From Sneathia sanguinegens (GTDB taxonomy: Bacteria > Fusobacteriota > Fusobacteriia > Fusobacteriales > Leptotrichiaceae), in assembly GCF_042033325.1 (NCBI RefSeq), contig NZ_CP160095.1: DNA of 64,000 nt; one strand, written 5' to 3'. Below are positions 28,088 through 37,452 of the stretch, one piece after another (the first letter of the stretch is position 1; the number at the start of each line of letters is the position of its first letter). The notes below the pieces were generated by a model that did not search any database, was not told the origin of the DNA, and saw only the letters and a list, made by a program, of their open reading frames with translations. The position numbers and the translations under genes are program-made.

Positions 28088-28726
28088 ATGAAAAGTCTTA
28101 GTATAGCACCATCTTTATTATCAGCAGATTTTAGTGATTTAAAAAATGAAGTAATAGCAATAGAAAAGGCAGGAGCAACACATTTACATCTTGATGTAAT
28201 GGATGGTGATTTTGTTCCTAATATTACCTTTGGTGCAGGGCTTATAGCTGCAATAAGAAAACATACAAAATTAATATTTGATATACATATGATGGTAACT
28301 AATCCAGAAAGATATATAGAAGATATGGTTAAAGCAGGGGCAGATAGTATAACTATTCATGCAGAGGCTACTAAACATTTGGATAGGGTTGTTAATTTGA
28401 TTAAGTCTTATGGAGTGAAAGCTTGTGTAGCTCTTAATCCATCAACACCAATATCAACAGTAGAAAATATTGCTTATGCCTTGGATATGATATTAGTTAT
28501 GTCTGTTAATCCTGGATTTGGTGGTCAAAAGTTTATACCTCAAGCTTTAACTAAGATAGAAAAATTAAGAGAATTATATCCTAATATTGATATAGAAGTT
28601 GATGGTGGAATAAATGACAAAACAGTTAAATTAGTAAGAAAGGCTGGAGCTAATGTCATAGTTGCAGGTTCATATGTATTTTCAGGAGATTATAAGCAAA
28701 GAATAGAAAGTTTAAAAGATGAGTAA
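28088..28726 (+). CDS. rpe: Ribulose-phosphate 3-epimerase
   Basis: This is a 212-residue TIM-barrel epimerase that interconverts ribulose-5-P and xylulose-5-P in the pentose phosphate pathway. Conserved blocks are IAPSLLSADF, HLDVMDGDFVPNITFG (metal ligands His and Asp), DIHMMV, MSVNPGFGGQKF and the phosphate-binding DGGIN with AGSYVF. An in-frame ATG 21 nt upstream is open, but the ATG at 28088 has AAGGAGG 7 nt upstream and matches the family N-terminus. It heads a tightly packed seven-gene operon running to rsmG. Its end overlaps the next start by 8 nt. Confidence 0.96.
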   Translation: MKSLSIAPSLLSADFSDLKNEVIAIEKAGATHLHLDVMDGDFVPNITFGAGLIAAIRKHTKLIFDIHMMVTNPERYIEDMVKAGADSITIHAEATKHLDRVVNLIKSYGVKACVALNPSTPISTVENIAYALDMILVMSVNPGFGGQKFIPQALTKIEKLRELYPNIDIEVDGGINDKTVKLVRKAGANVIVAGSYVFSGDYKQRIESLKDE

Positions 28727-29384
28727 AAATATAGAAGAGTATATAAAGGATTTCTATAATCTATATCACAAAGTTGAAAAAGCTAATGTGGATAAGGGTA
28801 TAAGATGTTTGACAGCTAATGAAGTTCATATTATTTGCTTAGTAGGTGAAAAGGATACAACTGTTAATGATTTGGCAGATCAATTGGATATTACAATTGG
28901 TAGTTTATCAAAAGCACTGAGTAAATTAGAAATGAAAAAATTTATTTTTCGTGAAAAACTTGAAAATGATAGAAGAAAAGTAAGGGTTAATTTGACTACC
29001 AAAGGAGAGTTAGCCTTTAAATATTACACAAAGAGTGATAAAAATGTATTGACTAATATTCTAGAAGATGTCGACAAAAAAAAATTAAAAGTATTTTCTG
29101 AAGTCTTACAAAAATTAATAACTAATCTATATTTTTTGAAAAAAGATATAGAACCTACTATGCTTAGTCAATGTAAGTTGAATAATAAGCTTATTATATA
29201 TGACATTAAGGCTACGGATGAACTTTTAAATTCCTTTATAACTCAAAAAATTACAATAGGTAGAGAAATAAAGCTTATAGAAAAAAATGAAAATACTTTA
29301 ACTATTTTAATAGATAAAAAGAAAAAAGTTTTGACAAAAGAAGAAGGACAATATATTTTTTGCATTAAAAAGGAAAAAAGATGA
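28719..29384 (+). CDS. MarR-type regulator fused to a FeoA-like domain
   Basis: This is a 221-residue two-domain protein. Residues about 20-140 form a winged helix-turn-helix of MarR/DtxR type. A recognition-helix region reads TVNDLADQLDITIGSLSKAL and the wing is ENDRRKVRVNLT. Residues about 146-218 look like a FeoA/SH3-like domain, with the typical ITIGREIKLI turn and short beta strands. The combination suggests a metal- or iron-responsive regulator working like DtxR but with a MarR-type reader. No feoB or other iron transport gene is in the window. It sits between rpe and rqcH with 8-nt and ATGA overlaps, so it is probably not regulating only its own operon. Ligand and targets are unknown. 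Confidence 0.75.
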   Translation: MSKNIEEYIKDFYNLYHKVEKANVDKGIRCLTANEVHIICLVGEKDTTVNDLADQLDITIGSLSKALSKLEMKKFIFREKLENDRRKVRVNLTTKGELAFKYYTKSDKNVLTNILEDVDKKKLKVFSEVLQKLITNLYFLKKDIEPTMLSQCKLNNKLIIYDIKATDELLNSFITQKITIGREIKLIEKNENTLTILIDKKKKVLTKEEGQYIFCIKKEKR

Positions 29385-30841
29385 TATATTTAGATACAGT
29401 TGGAATAAAATTTTTGGCTAATGAATTGAATGAGAATTTGAAGGGAAATAGGATAAATAAGATAAATGCATATGACAAAAATTCTTTTTCTATTTTTTGT
29501 GGCAAAAAAAACATATATTTTGATAATAGCTTAACAGCTATAGTTTTTTTGAGTAGTAATAAATTAAGAAATACAGAATATACAAGTTCTTTTATACTTA
29601 AATTAAAAAAATATTTAATTGGGGGATATATAAGGGAAGTATATGCAAAAAAAGATGATAGAATAATTTGTTTTAAGCTTGAAAAAATGGATATAGTTGG
29701 AAAGTTAGAAAAATATGAATTAATTTATGAATTATTAGGTAAAGAAGTAAATGTTTTATTGGTAGATAAAAATAGAATGATTTTGGCAAATATGTATGTA
29801 CATTTGAAAACAAAAAGAAAAAATATAGCAAATTCTAATTATATTTTTCCAGAGCCTGTAAATAAATATGGGAAATATATGGCAAAATTACCCAATGAAC
29901 AACTAGAAAAGTTTGAAAAAACTTATGAAGCCTTAATATTTTCAAATGGACTTTTGACATATAATAAATTTTTAGATATGCCTTATGAAAAATTTTCTAG
30001 TTTAAATGAAGCTTTAACTGAATATTTTTTAAGAAATAGTAGTATAAGTAGTGTAGAGAATAAGAAAAGAAAAATATTGAAATTTGTTTTGGGGAATATA
30101 AAGAGAATAAAGAGTATACAAAATAAGATAGATAAAGATATAACTAAAAATTTAAATTATGAAATATATAAGCAAAAGGCTGATATTCTTTTAGCCAATT
30201 TATATAAAATAAAGTCAAATACTCAAGAAATTACTTTGTTGAATTATTATACAAATGAGAATATAACAATTAAATTAGATAATAGTTTGAGCCCTTCAAA
30301 AAATGTAGAAAAATTTTATCAAAAATATGCAAAAGGTAAAAGAACGATTGAAATATTAAATAAAAGAAAAGAAGAGCTAAAAAAAGAGTTAGAATATTTT
30401 ATTGAACAACAACATTATGTTGAAATAGAAAATGATATTTTAGGTTTGGAAGAAATAGAAAAAGAACTAGGTATAATAAAGAAAGATAAAATAAGAAGTA
30501 CAAAACAAAGTAAAAGAGAGCTATATTCTGTGGAATATAAGGATGCAATAATTTATGTTGGTAGAAATAGTTTTGAAAATGATAAACTAACATTTGAAAT
30601 TGCTAAATATAATGATCTCTGGTTACATATTAAAGATGTACCAGGACCGCATGTTATAATAAAAGCTACTAATATTACAGACGATATTATAGAATATGCA
30701 GCAAAATTAGCAGTTAAAAATTCAAAGAATAAGACTTATGGTCTTGTTGACTATTGCCTAAAAAAATATGTAAAAAAAATACATGGAGCAAAAAAAGGGC
30801 AAGTTATTTATACAAATTATAAGACTATAATGGTGGAGTAA
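29381..30841 (+). CDS. rqcH: Rqc2/RqcH homologue, NFACT ribosome rescue factor
   Basis: This is a 486-residue NFACT-family protein, formerly annotated as fibronectin-binding. Family members bind stalled 50S subunits with peptidyl-tRNA and add alanine tails. The N-terminal NFACT-N domain has the Asp-Arg motif in KKDDRIICFKL, important for tailing in RqcH. A charged helical middle (about 230-380) is a coiled coil. The C-terminal NFACT-R domain has NDLWLHIKDVPGPHVIIKA and ends with KGQVIYTNYKTI. It is somewhat shorter than Bacillus RqcH. The ATG overlaps the preceding stop (ATGA). Any extracellular adhesin role is not supported, since there is no signal peptide. Confidence 0.88.
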   Translation: MIYLDTVGIKFLANELNENLKGNRINKINAYDKNSFSIFCGKKNIYFDNSLTAIVFLSSNKLRNTEYTSSFILKLKKYLIGGYIREVYAKKDDRIICFKLEKMDIVGKLEKYELIYELLGKEVNVLLVDKNRMILANMYVHLKTKRKNIANSNYIFPEPVNKYGKYMAKLPNEQLEKFEKTYEALIFSNGLLTYNKFLDMPYEKFSSLNEALTEYFLRNSSISSVENKKRKILKFVLGNIKRIKSIQNKIDKDITKNLNYEIYKQKADILLANLYKIKSNTQEITLLNYYTNENITIKLDNSLSPSKNVEKFYQKYAKGKRTIEILNKRKEELKKELEYFIEQQHYVEIENDILGLEEIEKELGIIKKDKIRSTKQSKRELYSVEYKDAIIYVGRNSFENDKLTFEIAKYNDLWLHIKDVPGPHVIIKATNITDDIIEYAAKLAVKNSKNKTYGLVDYCLKKYVKKIHGAKKGQVIYTNYKTIMVE

Positions 30842-30844
30842 AAT

Positions 30845-32179
30845 ATGAAAAAAATTAAATTAAGCCCATATATTTTAATACTATTATCATTTGCAATAAT
30901 GATGTTTTTAGGAGCATTGTTACTTTGCTTACCTTTGGCACAAATTAGTGGTAAGAGTGGTAATTTTTTAGAAAATTTATTTACTGCTACTTCTGCACTT
31001 TGTGTTACTGGTTTGGTTGTTAATGATATAAGTATAACATATACTATTTTTGGTAAAATAGTGATACTTATTTTGATTCAATTAGGGGGCTTGGGAGTCT
31101 TGACAGTATCATCAATGGTAATACTGAGCATTTCAAGAAAAATGGGTTATTATACGAAAAAGATAGTAAGTGAAGATATAAATTATAATATATTAACAGA
31201 AATACCAAGATATTTAAAAAATGTATCTATAGTGGTTTTTGGGATAGAATTTGTTGGAGCAGTATTGCTATTTTTTGAATTTTCAAAAAAATTACCTTTT
31301 ATACAAGCAGTGGGATATTCAATTTTTCATTCAGTATCAGCTTTTTGTAATGCTGGTTTTGCACTATTTTCTAATAATATGGAAAATTATACTGGGAATA
31401 TTCTAATTAATTTTGTAATTACCTCATTAATAATTTTAGGTGGTTTAGGTTTTGCAGCAATACTTGATGTATATAATGTTATTAAAAAAACAAGAAGAAA
31501 ATTATCAACAAGTACATATCTTGCAATAGCAATGACAATATTTTTAATTTGCTTCGGTGCTATTATGACCTTTATATTAGAATATTCAAATAAAGGAACA
31601 ATAGGTAATCTTAGTTTGCATGACAAATTATTAAGTTCATATTTCCAAAGTGTAACTTTGAGAACAGCAGGGTTTCAAACTGTAGATTTAGCTACTTTGA
31701 CAACACCAACAATAATTATTTACCTATTTTTAATGTTTATAGGTGCATCACCAGGTTCAACAGGTGGGGGTCTTAAAACAACAACTTTAGGTATTTTGCT
31801 CTTAGGGGTTATGAATGCTATAACAGGTAGGGAAGATATAGAGTATAGAAGAAGAAGATTATCTTGGCAAACTTTTAATAAGGCTTGTGCTATATTAATG
31901 CTTTCATTATTCTATCTTTTTGTAATGATAATAATTATGAGTATATTTGATAGTTCAAAAGGATTTTTACCTTTACTATTTGAATTAATATCTGCCTTTG
32001 GAACAGTAGGGCTTAGTATGGGCGTAACAGCTAAATTATCAATAATTAGTAAATTAATAATAATATTGACTATGTACATAGGTAGGGTAGGACCTTTAAC
32101 AATAATGTATGCCTTATCAAAAAAGAAATATAGAGAAGGGAAATATAAATATCCAGAAGAAACAATATTAATAGGTTAG
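30845..32179 (+). CDS. Potassium uptake membrane subunit (TrkH/KtrB family)
   Basis: This is a 444-residue ion-conducting subunit with eight to ten membrane segments arranged in four MPM repeats. Selectivity-filter-like loops are TSALCVTGL, VSAFCNAGF, VTLRTAGF and SAFGTVGLS. The GASPGSTGGGLKTTT loop is typical of TrkH/KtrB. It works with the cytosolic RCK subunit encoded 8 nt downstream. Size fits KtrB better than the longer TrkH. It lies 3 nt after rqcH within the operon. Confidence 0.93.
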   Translation: MKKIKLSPYILILLSFAIMMFLGALLLCLPLAQISGKSGNFLENLFTATSALCVTGLVVNDISITYTIFGKIVILILIQLGGLGVLTVSSMVILSISRKMGYYTKKIVSEDINYNILTEIPRYLKNVSIVVFGIEFVGAVLLFFEFSKKLPFIQAVGYSIFHSVSAFCNAGFALFSNNMENYTGNILINFVITSLIILGGLGFAAILDVYNVIKKTRRKLSTSTYLAIAMTIFLICFGAIMTFILEYSNKGTIGNLSLHDKLLSSYFQSVTLRTAGFQTVDLATLTTPTIIIYLFLMFIGASPGSTGGGLKTTTLGILLLGVMNAITGREDIEYRRRRLSWQTFNKACAILMLSLFYLFVMIIIMSIFDSSKGFLPLLFELISAFGTVGLSMGVTAKLSIISKLIIILTMYIGRVGPLTIMYALSKKKYREGKYKYPEETILIG

Positions 32180-32187
32180 GAGAGAAA

Positions 32188-32835
32188 ATGAAAAATTATT
32201 TGGTCATTGGTTTAGGTAAATTTGGAAGAGCTATAGCTAAAACTTTATATGAAAATGGTAATGTTGTATTAGCATTAGATTCTAATGAAGAATTAGTACA
32301 AAAAATATTAGATGAGGGTATAGTAGAAGATGCTATAACTCTTAATGCAACTGATGAAAATGCATTGAAAAATATAGTAAAAGATAGTTTTGATGGAGCT
32401 TTTGTTTGTATAGGGAATAATATACAAGATAGTATTTTGGTAACTTTGATGTTAAAAGAATTAAATATGAAAAATATTATTTGTAAGGCTGAAACAAAAA
32501 TCCAAGGAAAGGTTTTGGAAAAATTAGGTGCTGATAGGGTAGTTTATCCAGAAGAGCTAATAGGTGAAAAAATTGCATATTCAATTATGAGACCATCAGT
32601 AATAGAATATTTTAAATTTTCTGATGAATATTCTATTGTAGAAATAAAAGTTCCTAAGAACTTTGTTGGAAAAACATTGGTTGAATTGAATTTAAGACAT
32701 AGATTTTCAGCTAATGTTATAGCTATAAAGAATGCAGATGAAATGAAAACACCTAGTCCAGAATATGTATTCAAAGAAAGTGATACTGTTCTAGTTCTAG
32801 GGAAATTAAATGATATGGGAGAATTAGTAAAATGA
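32188..32835 (+). CDS. Potassium uptake regulatory subunit (TrkA/KtrA family)
   Basis: This is a 215-residue RCK protein with an N-terminal Rossmann domain (VIGLGKFGRAIA, nucleotide binding) and a C-terminal TrkA-C domain (about 135-215). It is a single-RCK protein like KtrA, forming a ring that gates the membrane subunit encoded just upstream. Its last bases overlap the start of mnmG (ATGA). Confidence 0.94.
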   Translation: MKNYLVIGLGKFGRAIAKTLYENGNVVLALDSNEELVQKILDEGIVEDAITLNATDENALKNIVKDSFDGAFVCIGNNIQDSILVTLMLKELNMKNIICKAETKIQGKVLEKLGADRVVYPEELIGEKIAYSIMRPSVIEYFKFSDEYSIVEIKVPKNFVGKTLVELNLRHRFSANVIAIKNADEMKTPSPEYVFKESDTVLVLGKLNDMGELVK

Positions 32836-34721
32836 AAGAATATGATGTAATTGTTGTTGGTGCAGGACATGCTGGTATAGAAGCAGCTCTTGCTTGTGCA
32901 AGATTAGGTCAAAAAACAGCAATGTTTACAATAAGATTAGATAATATTGGAGAAATGTCTTGTAATCCATCTATAGGGGGACCTGCTAAAAGTCATTTGG
33001 TAAAAGAAATAGATGCTCTTGGTGGAGAAATGGCTAAGAATATGGATAAAAGTTTTATTCAAATGAGAATATTAAATACTAAAAAAGGACCAGCAGTTAG
33101 ATCACTTAGAGCACAAACAGATAGAAAAGTTTATGCTAATAATATGAAAAAAACGGTAGAAAAGCAAGAAAATTTGGATATAATTCAGGATATAGTTACA
33201 AAAATTCTAACTGAAAATAAAGTGATAAAGGGTATAGAAACTAAAAATGGTTTAATATTTAAGACAAAGAAATTAATTTTATCAACAGGGACCTTTTTAA
33301 ATGGTTTGCTATATGTTGGAGATAAAATTTTAGAAGGTGGAAGAATGGGTGAACTTAGTGCTAAAGATTTAACTAAGTCATTAATAGAATTAGGTCTTGA
33401 AGTTAGAAGATTTAAAACTGGAACTTCACCTCGTATTGATGGTAGAACAATAAACTTTGATATTCTTGAAGAACAACCTGGAGAAAAAGGAAAGGCACTA
33501 AAATTCTCTTTTTCATCAAAAGATGAAGATATTTTAGAAAGAAAACAATTATCTTGCTATATTACAAGAACAAGTGAAAAAACACATGAGGTAATATTAA
33601 ATAATCTTGATAAAGCACCTATGTATAATGGAACTATACATAGTACAGGACCTAGATATTGCCCATCAATAGAAGATAAAGTTGTTAGATTTAGTGACAA
33701 GGACTCACATCACCTATTTTTAGAACCAGAAGGTTTTGATACAACAGAAGTATATATCAGTGGTTTATCAACAAGTTTTCCAGCAAGTTACCAACAAGAT
33801 ATGGTTAATTCTATAAAAGGAATGGAAAACGCTAAAATAATGAGATATGGTTATGCAGTAGAATATGACTTTGTATCAGCCCAAGAATTAGACTATACCT
33901 TAGAAACAAGAAAGGTTAAGGGTCTATATTTAGCAGGGCAAATAAATGGTACCAGTGGATATGAAGAAGCTGTAGCCCAAGGTTTAATGGCTGGAATTAA
34001 TGCAAGTTTAGCTTTAATGAATAGAGAACCTTTGATACTTTATCGTAATAGTTCATATATTGCAACTATGATAGATGATTTGATTAATAAAAGAATAGAA
34101 GAACCTTATAGAATGTTTACAGCTAGATCAGAGTATAGATTGATACTAAGAGAAGATAATGCAGATTTAAGACTTTCAAAATATGGATATGAAGTAGGTT
34201 TAGTGGATGAAAAAACTTATGCAAAAGTATTAGAAAAGGAAAAAATTGTAAAAGAAGTAATAGAATTTTTAGATAAAACAAATGTAGGTATAAGTAATAT
34301 AACCTTTGCTAAATTACTGGAAAAATATGAAGAAAGTTCTAAAAGTGGTGTAACATTAAAAGAATTTTTAAGAAGACCTAAGGTTAGCTATCAAGATATA
34401 AAGGATATAGTAAAAGAAATGAATGTAGACTATAACCTAGATTTTCGTGATGATATAGAATATCAAATTGAAGTTACTGTAAAATATGAAGGATATATAA
34501 AAAAAGCAGCTCAAATGATAGAAAAGGCTAAAAAATTTGATGAATGGAAAATACCAAAAGATTTCAATTATGATGCAATGAAGGGAATAACAGGAGAAGC
34601 CAAGCAAAAATTAAAAGAAAAGAAACCATATAATTTGGGACAAGCAGCTAATATTTTAGGTGTAACACCAGCAGATATAGCAGTATTGATAATGTATTTA
34701 GATGGTAGGTTAAAATGTTAA
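32832..34721 (+). CDS. mnmG: tRNA U34 carboxymethylaminomethyltransferase subunit MnmG
   Basis: This is a 629-residue canonical MnmG (GidA), which with MnmE forms the cmnm5 group at U34 of certain tRNAs using FAD, NADH, glycine and methylene-THF. Signatures are intact: GAGHAG (10-15), Cys44 in MSCNPSIGG, KGPAVRSLRAQ, GPRYCPSIEDKVVRF, and the second MnmG signature AGQINGTSGYEE. The C-terminal MnmE-binding helices end with ANILGVTPADIAVLI. Its placement immediately before rsmG (gidA-gidB) is the ancestral arrangement and supports it as the housekeeping copy. The divergent copy is at 12426-14282. Confidence 0.97.
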   Translation: MKEYDVIVVGAGHAGIEAALACARLGQKTAMFTIRLDNIGEMSCNPSIGGPAKSHLVKEIDALGGEMAKNMDKSFIQMRILNTKKGPAVRSLRAQTDRKVYANNMKKTVEKQENLDIIQDIVTKILTENKVIKGIETKNGLIFKTKKLILSTGTFLNGLLYVGDKILEGGRMGELSAKDLTKSLIELGLEVRRFKTGTSPRIDGRTINFDILEEQPGEKGKALKFSFSSKDEDILERKQLSCYITRTSEKTHEVILNNLDKAPMYNGTIHSTGPRYCPSIEDKVVRFSDKDSHHLFLEPEGFDTTEVYISGLSTSFPASYQQDMVNSIKGMENAKIMRYGYAVEYDFVSAQELDYTLETRKVKGLYLAGQINGTSGYEEAVAQGLMAGINASLALMNREPLILYRNSSYIATMIDDLINKRIEEPYRMFTARSEYRLILREDNADLRLSKYGYEVGLVDEKTYAKVLEKEKIVKEVIEFLDKTNVGISNITFAKLLEKYEESSKSGVTLKEFLRRPKVSYQDIKDIVKEMNVDYNLDFRDDIEYQIEVTVKYEGYIKKAAQMIEKAKKFDEWKIPKDFNYDAMKGITGEAKQKLKEKKPYNLGQAANILGVTPADIAVLIMYLDGRLKC

Positions 34722-35356
34722 ATGAGAAATTAGAAAAATATCTTGAACTATTAATTGAAAAAAATAAAGTAATGAATCTGACAGCTATTAGAGAAAGAGA
34801 AGAAATTATAGACAAACATTTTTATGATTTTATGCTTTTAAATGATTTACTTAAAGAAGATGATAAAAAAATAATTGACATAGGAACTGGGGCAGGCTTT
34901 CCAGGCTTAGTACTAGCAATATTAAATGAAGATAAAAAATTTCTATTAGTAGACTCAGTTAAAAAAAAGATAGATTTTATTAACGAAGTTATAGAAAGTT
35001 TAGAATTGAAAAATGTTGAAACTTCTAGTGAAAGAGCAGAAGAATTAATAAAAAATATGAGAGAAAAATTTGATGTTGGTTTATGTAGAGGAGTAGCAAA
35101 TTTAGCTGTTATATTAGAATATGAAATTCCTTTTTTAAAAGTTAATGGAAGATTTTTAGCACAAAAACAAAATATATGCGAAGTAGAACAAGCAAGAAAT
35201 GCACTTAGTATTTTAAAATCAGAAATAAAGGCTATACATAAATTTAATTTACCACTTTCAAAGGATGAAAGAGTTGTAATAGAAATACAAAAAAAGGGTA
35301 AAACAGATAAAAAATATCCTAGAAAAGTAGGAATACCAAAGAAAAAACCATTATGA
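34715..35356 (+). CDS. rsmG: 16S rRNA m7G527 methyltransferase RsmG
   Basis: This is a 213-residue SAM-dependent methyltransferase (GidB) that modifies G527 of 16S rRNA. It has the SAM-binding motif DIGTGAGFPGLVLAI, a VDSVKKKIDFI block and the RGVANLAVILEY region. The C-terminus ends in a Lys/Pro-rich basic tail (RKVGIPKKKPL). It overlaps mnmG by 7 nt and is the last gene of the operon. No clear hairpin terminator follows before the next promoter. Confidence 0.96.
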   Translation: MLNEKLEKYLELLIEKNKVMNLTAIREREEIIDKHFYDFMLLNDLLKEDDKKIIDIGTGAGFPGLVLAILNEDKKFLLVDSVKKKIDFINEVIESLELKNVETSSERAEELIKNMREKFDVGLCRGVANLAVILEYEIPFLKVNGRFLAQKQNICEVEQARNALSILKSEIKAIHKFNLPLSKDERVVIEIQKKGKTDKKYPRKVGIPKKKPL

Positions 35357-35372
35357 GAATAAAAAAGTAAGT

Positions 35373-35437
35373 ATAAATAAAATTAATGATTACATAAAAA
35401 AAATATATTTTACATTTCACATTTTTTTGGGTATAAT
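35373..35437 (+). promoter_or_regulatory. Promoter with A-tract upstream element, second OppA gene
   Basis: TTTACA (35409-35414), a 17-nt spacer and TATAAT (35432-35437) are preceded by AAAAAAAATATATTTTACA (35396-35414) and by ATAAATAAAATTAAT (35373-35387). The same two blocks occur before livJ at 48699-48742. A shorter version precedes the gene at 53324. The A-tract next to -35 looks like an UP element. Confidence 0.75.
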
Positions 35438-35472
35438 AACTTAACAGTTATGAAAGTAGGAGGGAAATTCAT

Positions 35473-37251
35473 ATGAAGGTATCCAAAATAATTATGAGTA
35501 TAATGTGTATTTCAGCTTTTTTTTCTTGTCAACCAGGGCAAAAAAAATCTGCTAAAGCTGAAAAGGTAAATTTACTATTTCCACAAACATGGGAATCTAA
35601 AGAAAAAGCAATTAAAGGAGGAACATATAAGGTAGCGGTAGTTAGTCAATCACCTTTTATGGGACTTTTTAATGAAATTTTAGCTAATTCAGTAGTAGAT
35701 ACTGCATTTTTAGACCCTATAAGTGCACCTTTATTTACAACAGGTAAGGATTTTATAGCAGATGATAGAGGACTTGCAAAAATAGATATAGATGTAGATA
35801 ATAAAATAGTTACTGTAACTTTAAGAAATAATTTGAAATGGGAAGATGGTCAACCAATGACTATAGATGACTATATATTTACTTATGAATGTATAGGAAA
35901 TCCTGATTATACAGGTGTTAGATATGATTTAGGTTTAGAACAAATCAAAGGTATGAAAGAATTTCATGAAGGTAAGGCAAAAACTATAAGTGGATTGGAA
36001 AAAGTAAATGACAATGTAGTTAAGATACATTTCTATGAATTAAGTCCAACTATTCGTACTTTAGGTGGAGGTATTTTTACTTCAATAATTCCAAAACATT
36101 ATTTAGCAGATGTTCCGGTTAAGGATTTAGAAAAATCTGATAAAGTAAGATTACATCCAATTGGAGCAGGGCCTTGGAAGATTAAACAAATAATACCAGG
36201 TGAAAGTGTTGAATATGTACCAAACGAAAATTATTATAAACCAAATAATATACCTAAGGTAGACAAAATGATAATGAAGATATTACCAGACAATTCATTA
36301 TTATCATCAATGAAAAATGGAGAATTTGATTATTATAAACAAGCAGGTACAGCACTTTATAGTGAATATAAAGATTTGAATAATTTGGTTGTTTTAGGAA
36401 GACCTCAATTATCATATTCATATTTAGGATTCAATTTAGGACATTGGGATGCTAAAAAAGGAGAAAATGTAACAGATCCTAATAAGAAAATGGCAGATAT
36501 TAATTTAAGAAAAGCAATGGGTTATGCAGTTAATTTAGAAGAAATTGCAACAAGCTTTTTCAATGGATTACAAACTAGAGCTACAGGTGTAATACCACCA
36601 GCTTTTGAAACTCTATATACACCTAAGGAAAGATTTAAATATAGTCCTGAAAAAGCTAATGAATTATTGGATAAAGCAGGATATAAAGATGTAGATGGAG
36701 ATGGAATAAGAGAAGATAAAAATGGAAAACCACTTGAAATATTCTTAGCTTTCCCTGCAAGTGGTGATATTGCAGAACCATTATCACAAAAATATATACA
36801 AGATTGGAGAAAAGTAGGTTTAAAGGTTTCACTTACAGGTGGAAGATTAATTGAAGGTAATTCATTCTTTGATTTACTTGATAGTAATTCAGATAGTTAT
36901 GATATTTGGTTAGCAGGTTGGTCAGTTGGAACTTCAATGGATATTAATGGATTATACGCAAGAAATGCAAAATTCAATATGTCTAGAATAACTTCAAAAA
37001 GAAATGATGAATTAATGGCAAAAGTTAATTCAACACAAAGTTTGAAAGATCCTGAATATAAAGCAAAAGCTTTAAGGGAATGGGAAGATAATTATATGGA
37101 AAATGAACTAGGATTTTTACCATTATTATTTAGATATGAATTATTCCCAGTTAATAAGAGGGTAAAATTTAGTAGTATTGTCTATGATGATTCAAATATT
37201 AAGGATGTACCATTAGAATTAACATCACCAGAACCTTATAGACAAAAATAA
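35473..37251 (+). CDS. Oligopeptide ABC transporter substrate-binding lipoprotein
   Basis: This is a 592-residue family 5 binding lipoprotein, a paralogue of the one at 23794-25584. Its signal peptide ends in a lipobox with Cys20 (FFSCQPGQKK). The two paralogues share LAKIDVDVDNK-like, NLKWDDGQPMTIDDYIFTYE-like and NLGHWDAKKGENVTDP-like blocks. They differ mainly in the early loop after GGTFKV/GGTYKV and around residues 260-290, which may set ligand preference. No permease genes adjoin it. It has its own promoter and an AGGAGGGAAATTCAT site before the ATG. No terminator follows, so transcripts can run into the lysine riboswitch 28 nt downstream. Confidence 0.92.
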   Translation: MKVSKIIMSIMCISAFFSCQPGQKKSAKAEKVNLLFPQTWESKEKAIKGGTYKVAVVSQSPFMGLFNEILANSVVDTAFLDPISAPLFTTGKDFIADDRGLAKIDIDVDNKIVTVTLRNNLKWEDGQPMTIDDYIFTYECIGNPDYTGVRYDLGLEQIKGMKEFHEGKAKTISGLEKVNDNVVKIHFYELSPTIRTLGGGIFTSIIPKHYLADVPVKDLEKSDKVRLHPIGAGPWKIKQIIPGESVEYVPNENYYKPNNIPKVDKMIMKILPDNSLLSSMKNGEFDYYKQAGTALYSEYKDLNNLVVLGRPQLSYSYLGFNLGHWDAKKGENVTDPNKKMADINLRKAMGYAVNLEEIATSFFNGLQTRATGVIPPAFETLYTPKERFKYSPEKANELLDKAGYKDVDGDGIREDKNGKPLEIFLAFPASGDIAEPLSQKYIQDWRKVGLKVSLTGGRLIEGNSFFDLLDSNSDSYDIWLAGWSVGTSMDINGLYARNAKFNMSRITSKRNDELMAKVNSTQSLKDPEYKAKALREWEDNYMENELGFLPLLFRYELFPVNKRVKFSSIVYDDSNIKDVPLELTSPEPYRQK

Positions 37252-37267
37252 AATAAAATGATAATAT
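37239..37267 (+). promoter_or_regulatory. Promoter of the lysine riboswitch operon
   Basis: TAGACA (37239-37244, inside the end of the upstream gene), 17 nt, then TAATAT (37262-37267), about 15 nt before the riboswitch P1 stem. Confidence 0.5.
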
Positions 37268-37279
37268 ATATACAAGTTT

Positions 37280-37435
37280 TAGATAGAGGAGCATTAAATA
37301 ATAGTACAGTAGGGAGATGGCAATCTATGAACTATTGGAAAGGAGATAATGCCGAAACACTAACAAGGCATTGTTAGTAGTTGGGAATATGGGAAATACC
37401 CATATAACTGCCATTGAAAATGGGTGAGCTATCAA
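37280..37435 (+). promoter_or_regulatory. Lysine riboswitch (L box) aptamer
   Basis: The L-box conserved elements appear in order: GATAGAGGAGC (37282-37292), AGTA, GGAAAGGAG with ATAATGCCGAAAC (37337-37358), TTGGG (37381-37385), ACTGCC (37417-37422) and closing GAGCTATC (37426-37433). P1 pairs GATAG (37282-37286) with CTATC (37429-37433). In the free state GCTATCA (37428-37434) can instead pair perfectly with TGATAGC (37454-37460). This antiterminator blocks the terminator downstream. Lysine binding would stabilise P1, free the terminator and stop expression of the ABC transporter genes. Confidence 0.92.
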
Positions 37436-37452
37436 GTGTATATTCCTATATA

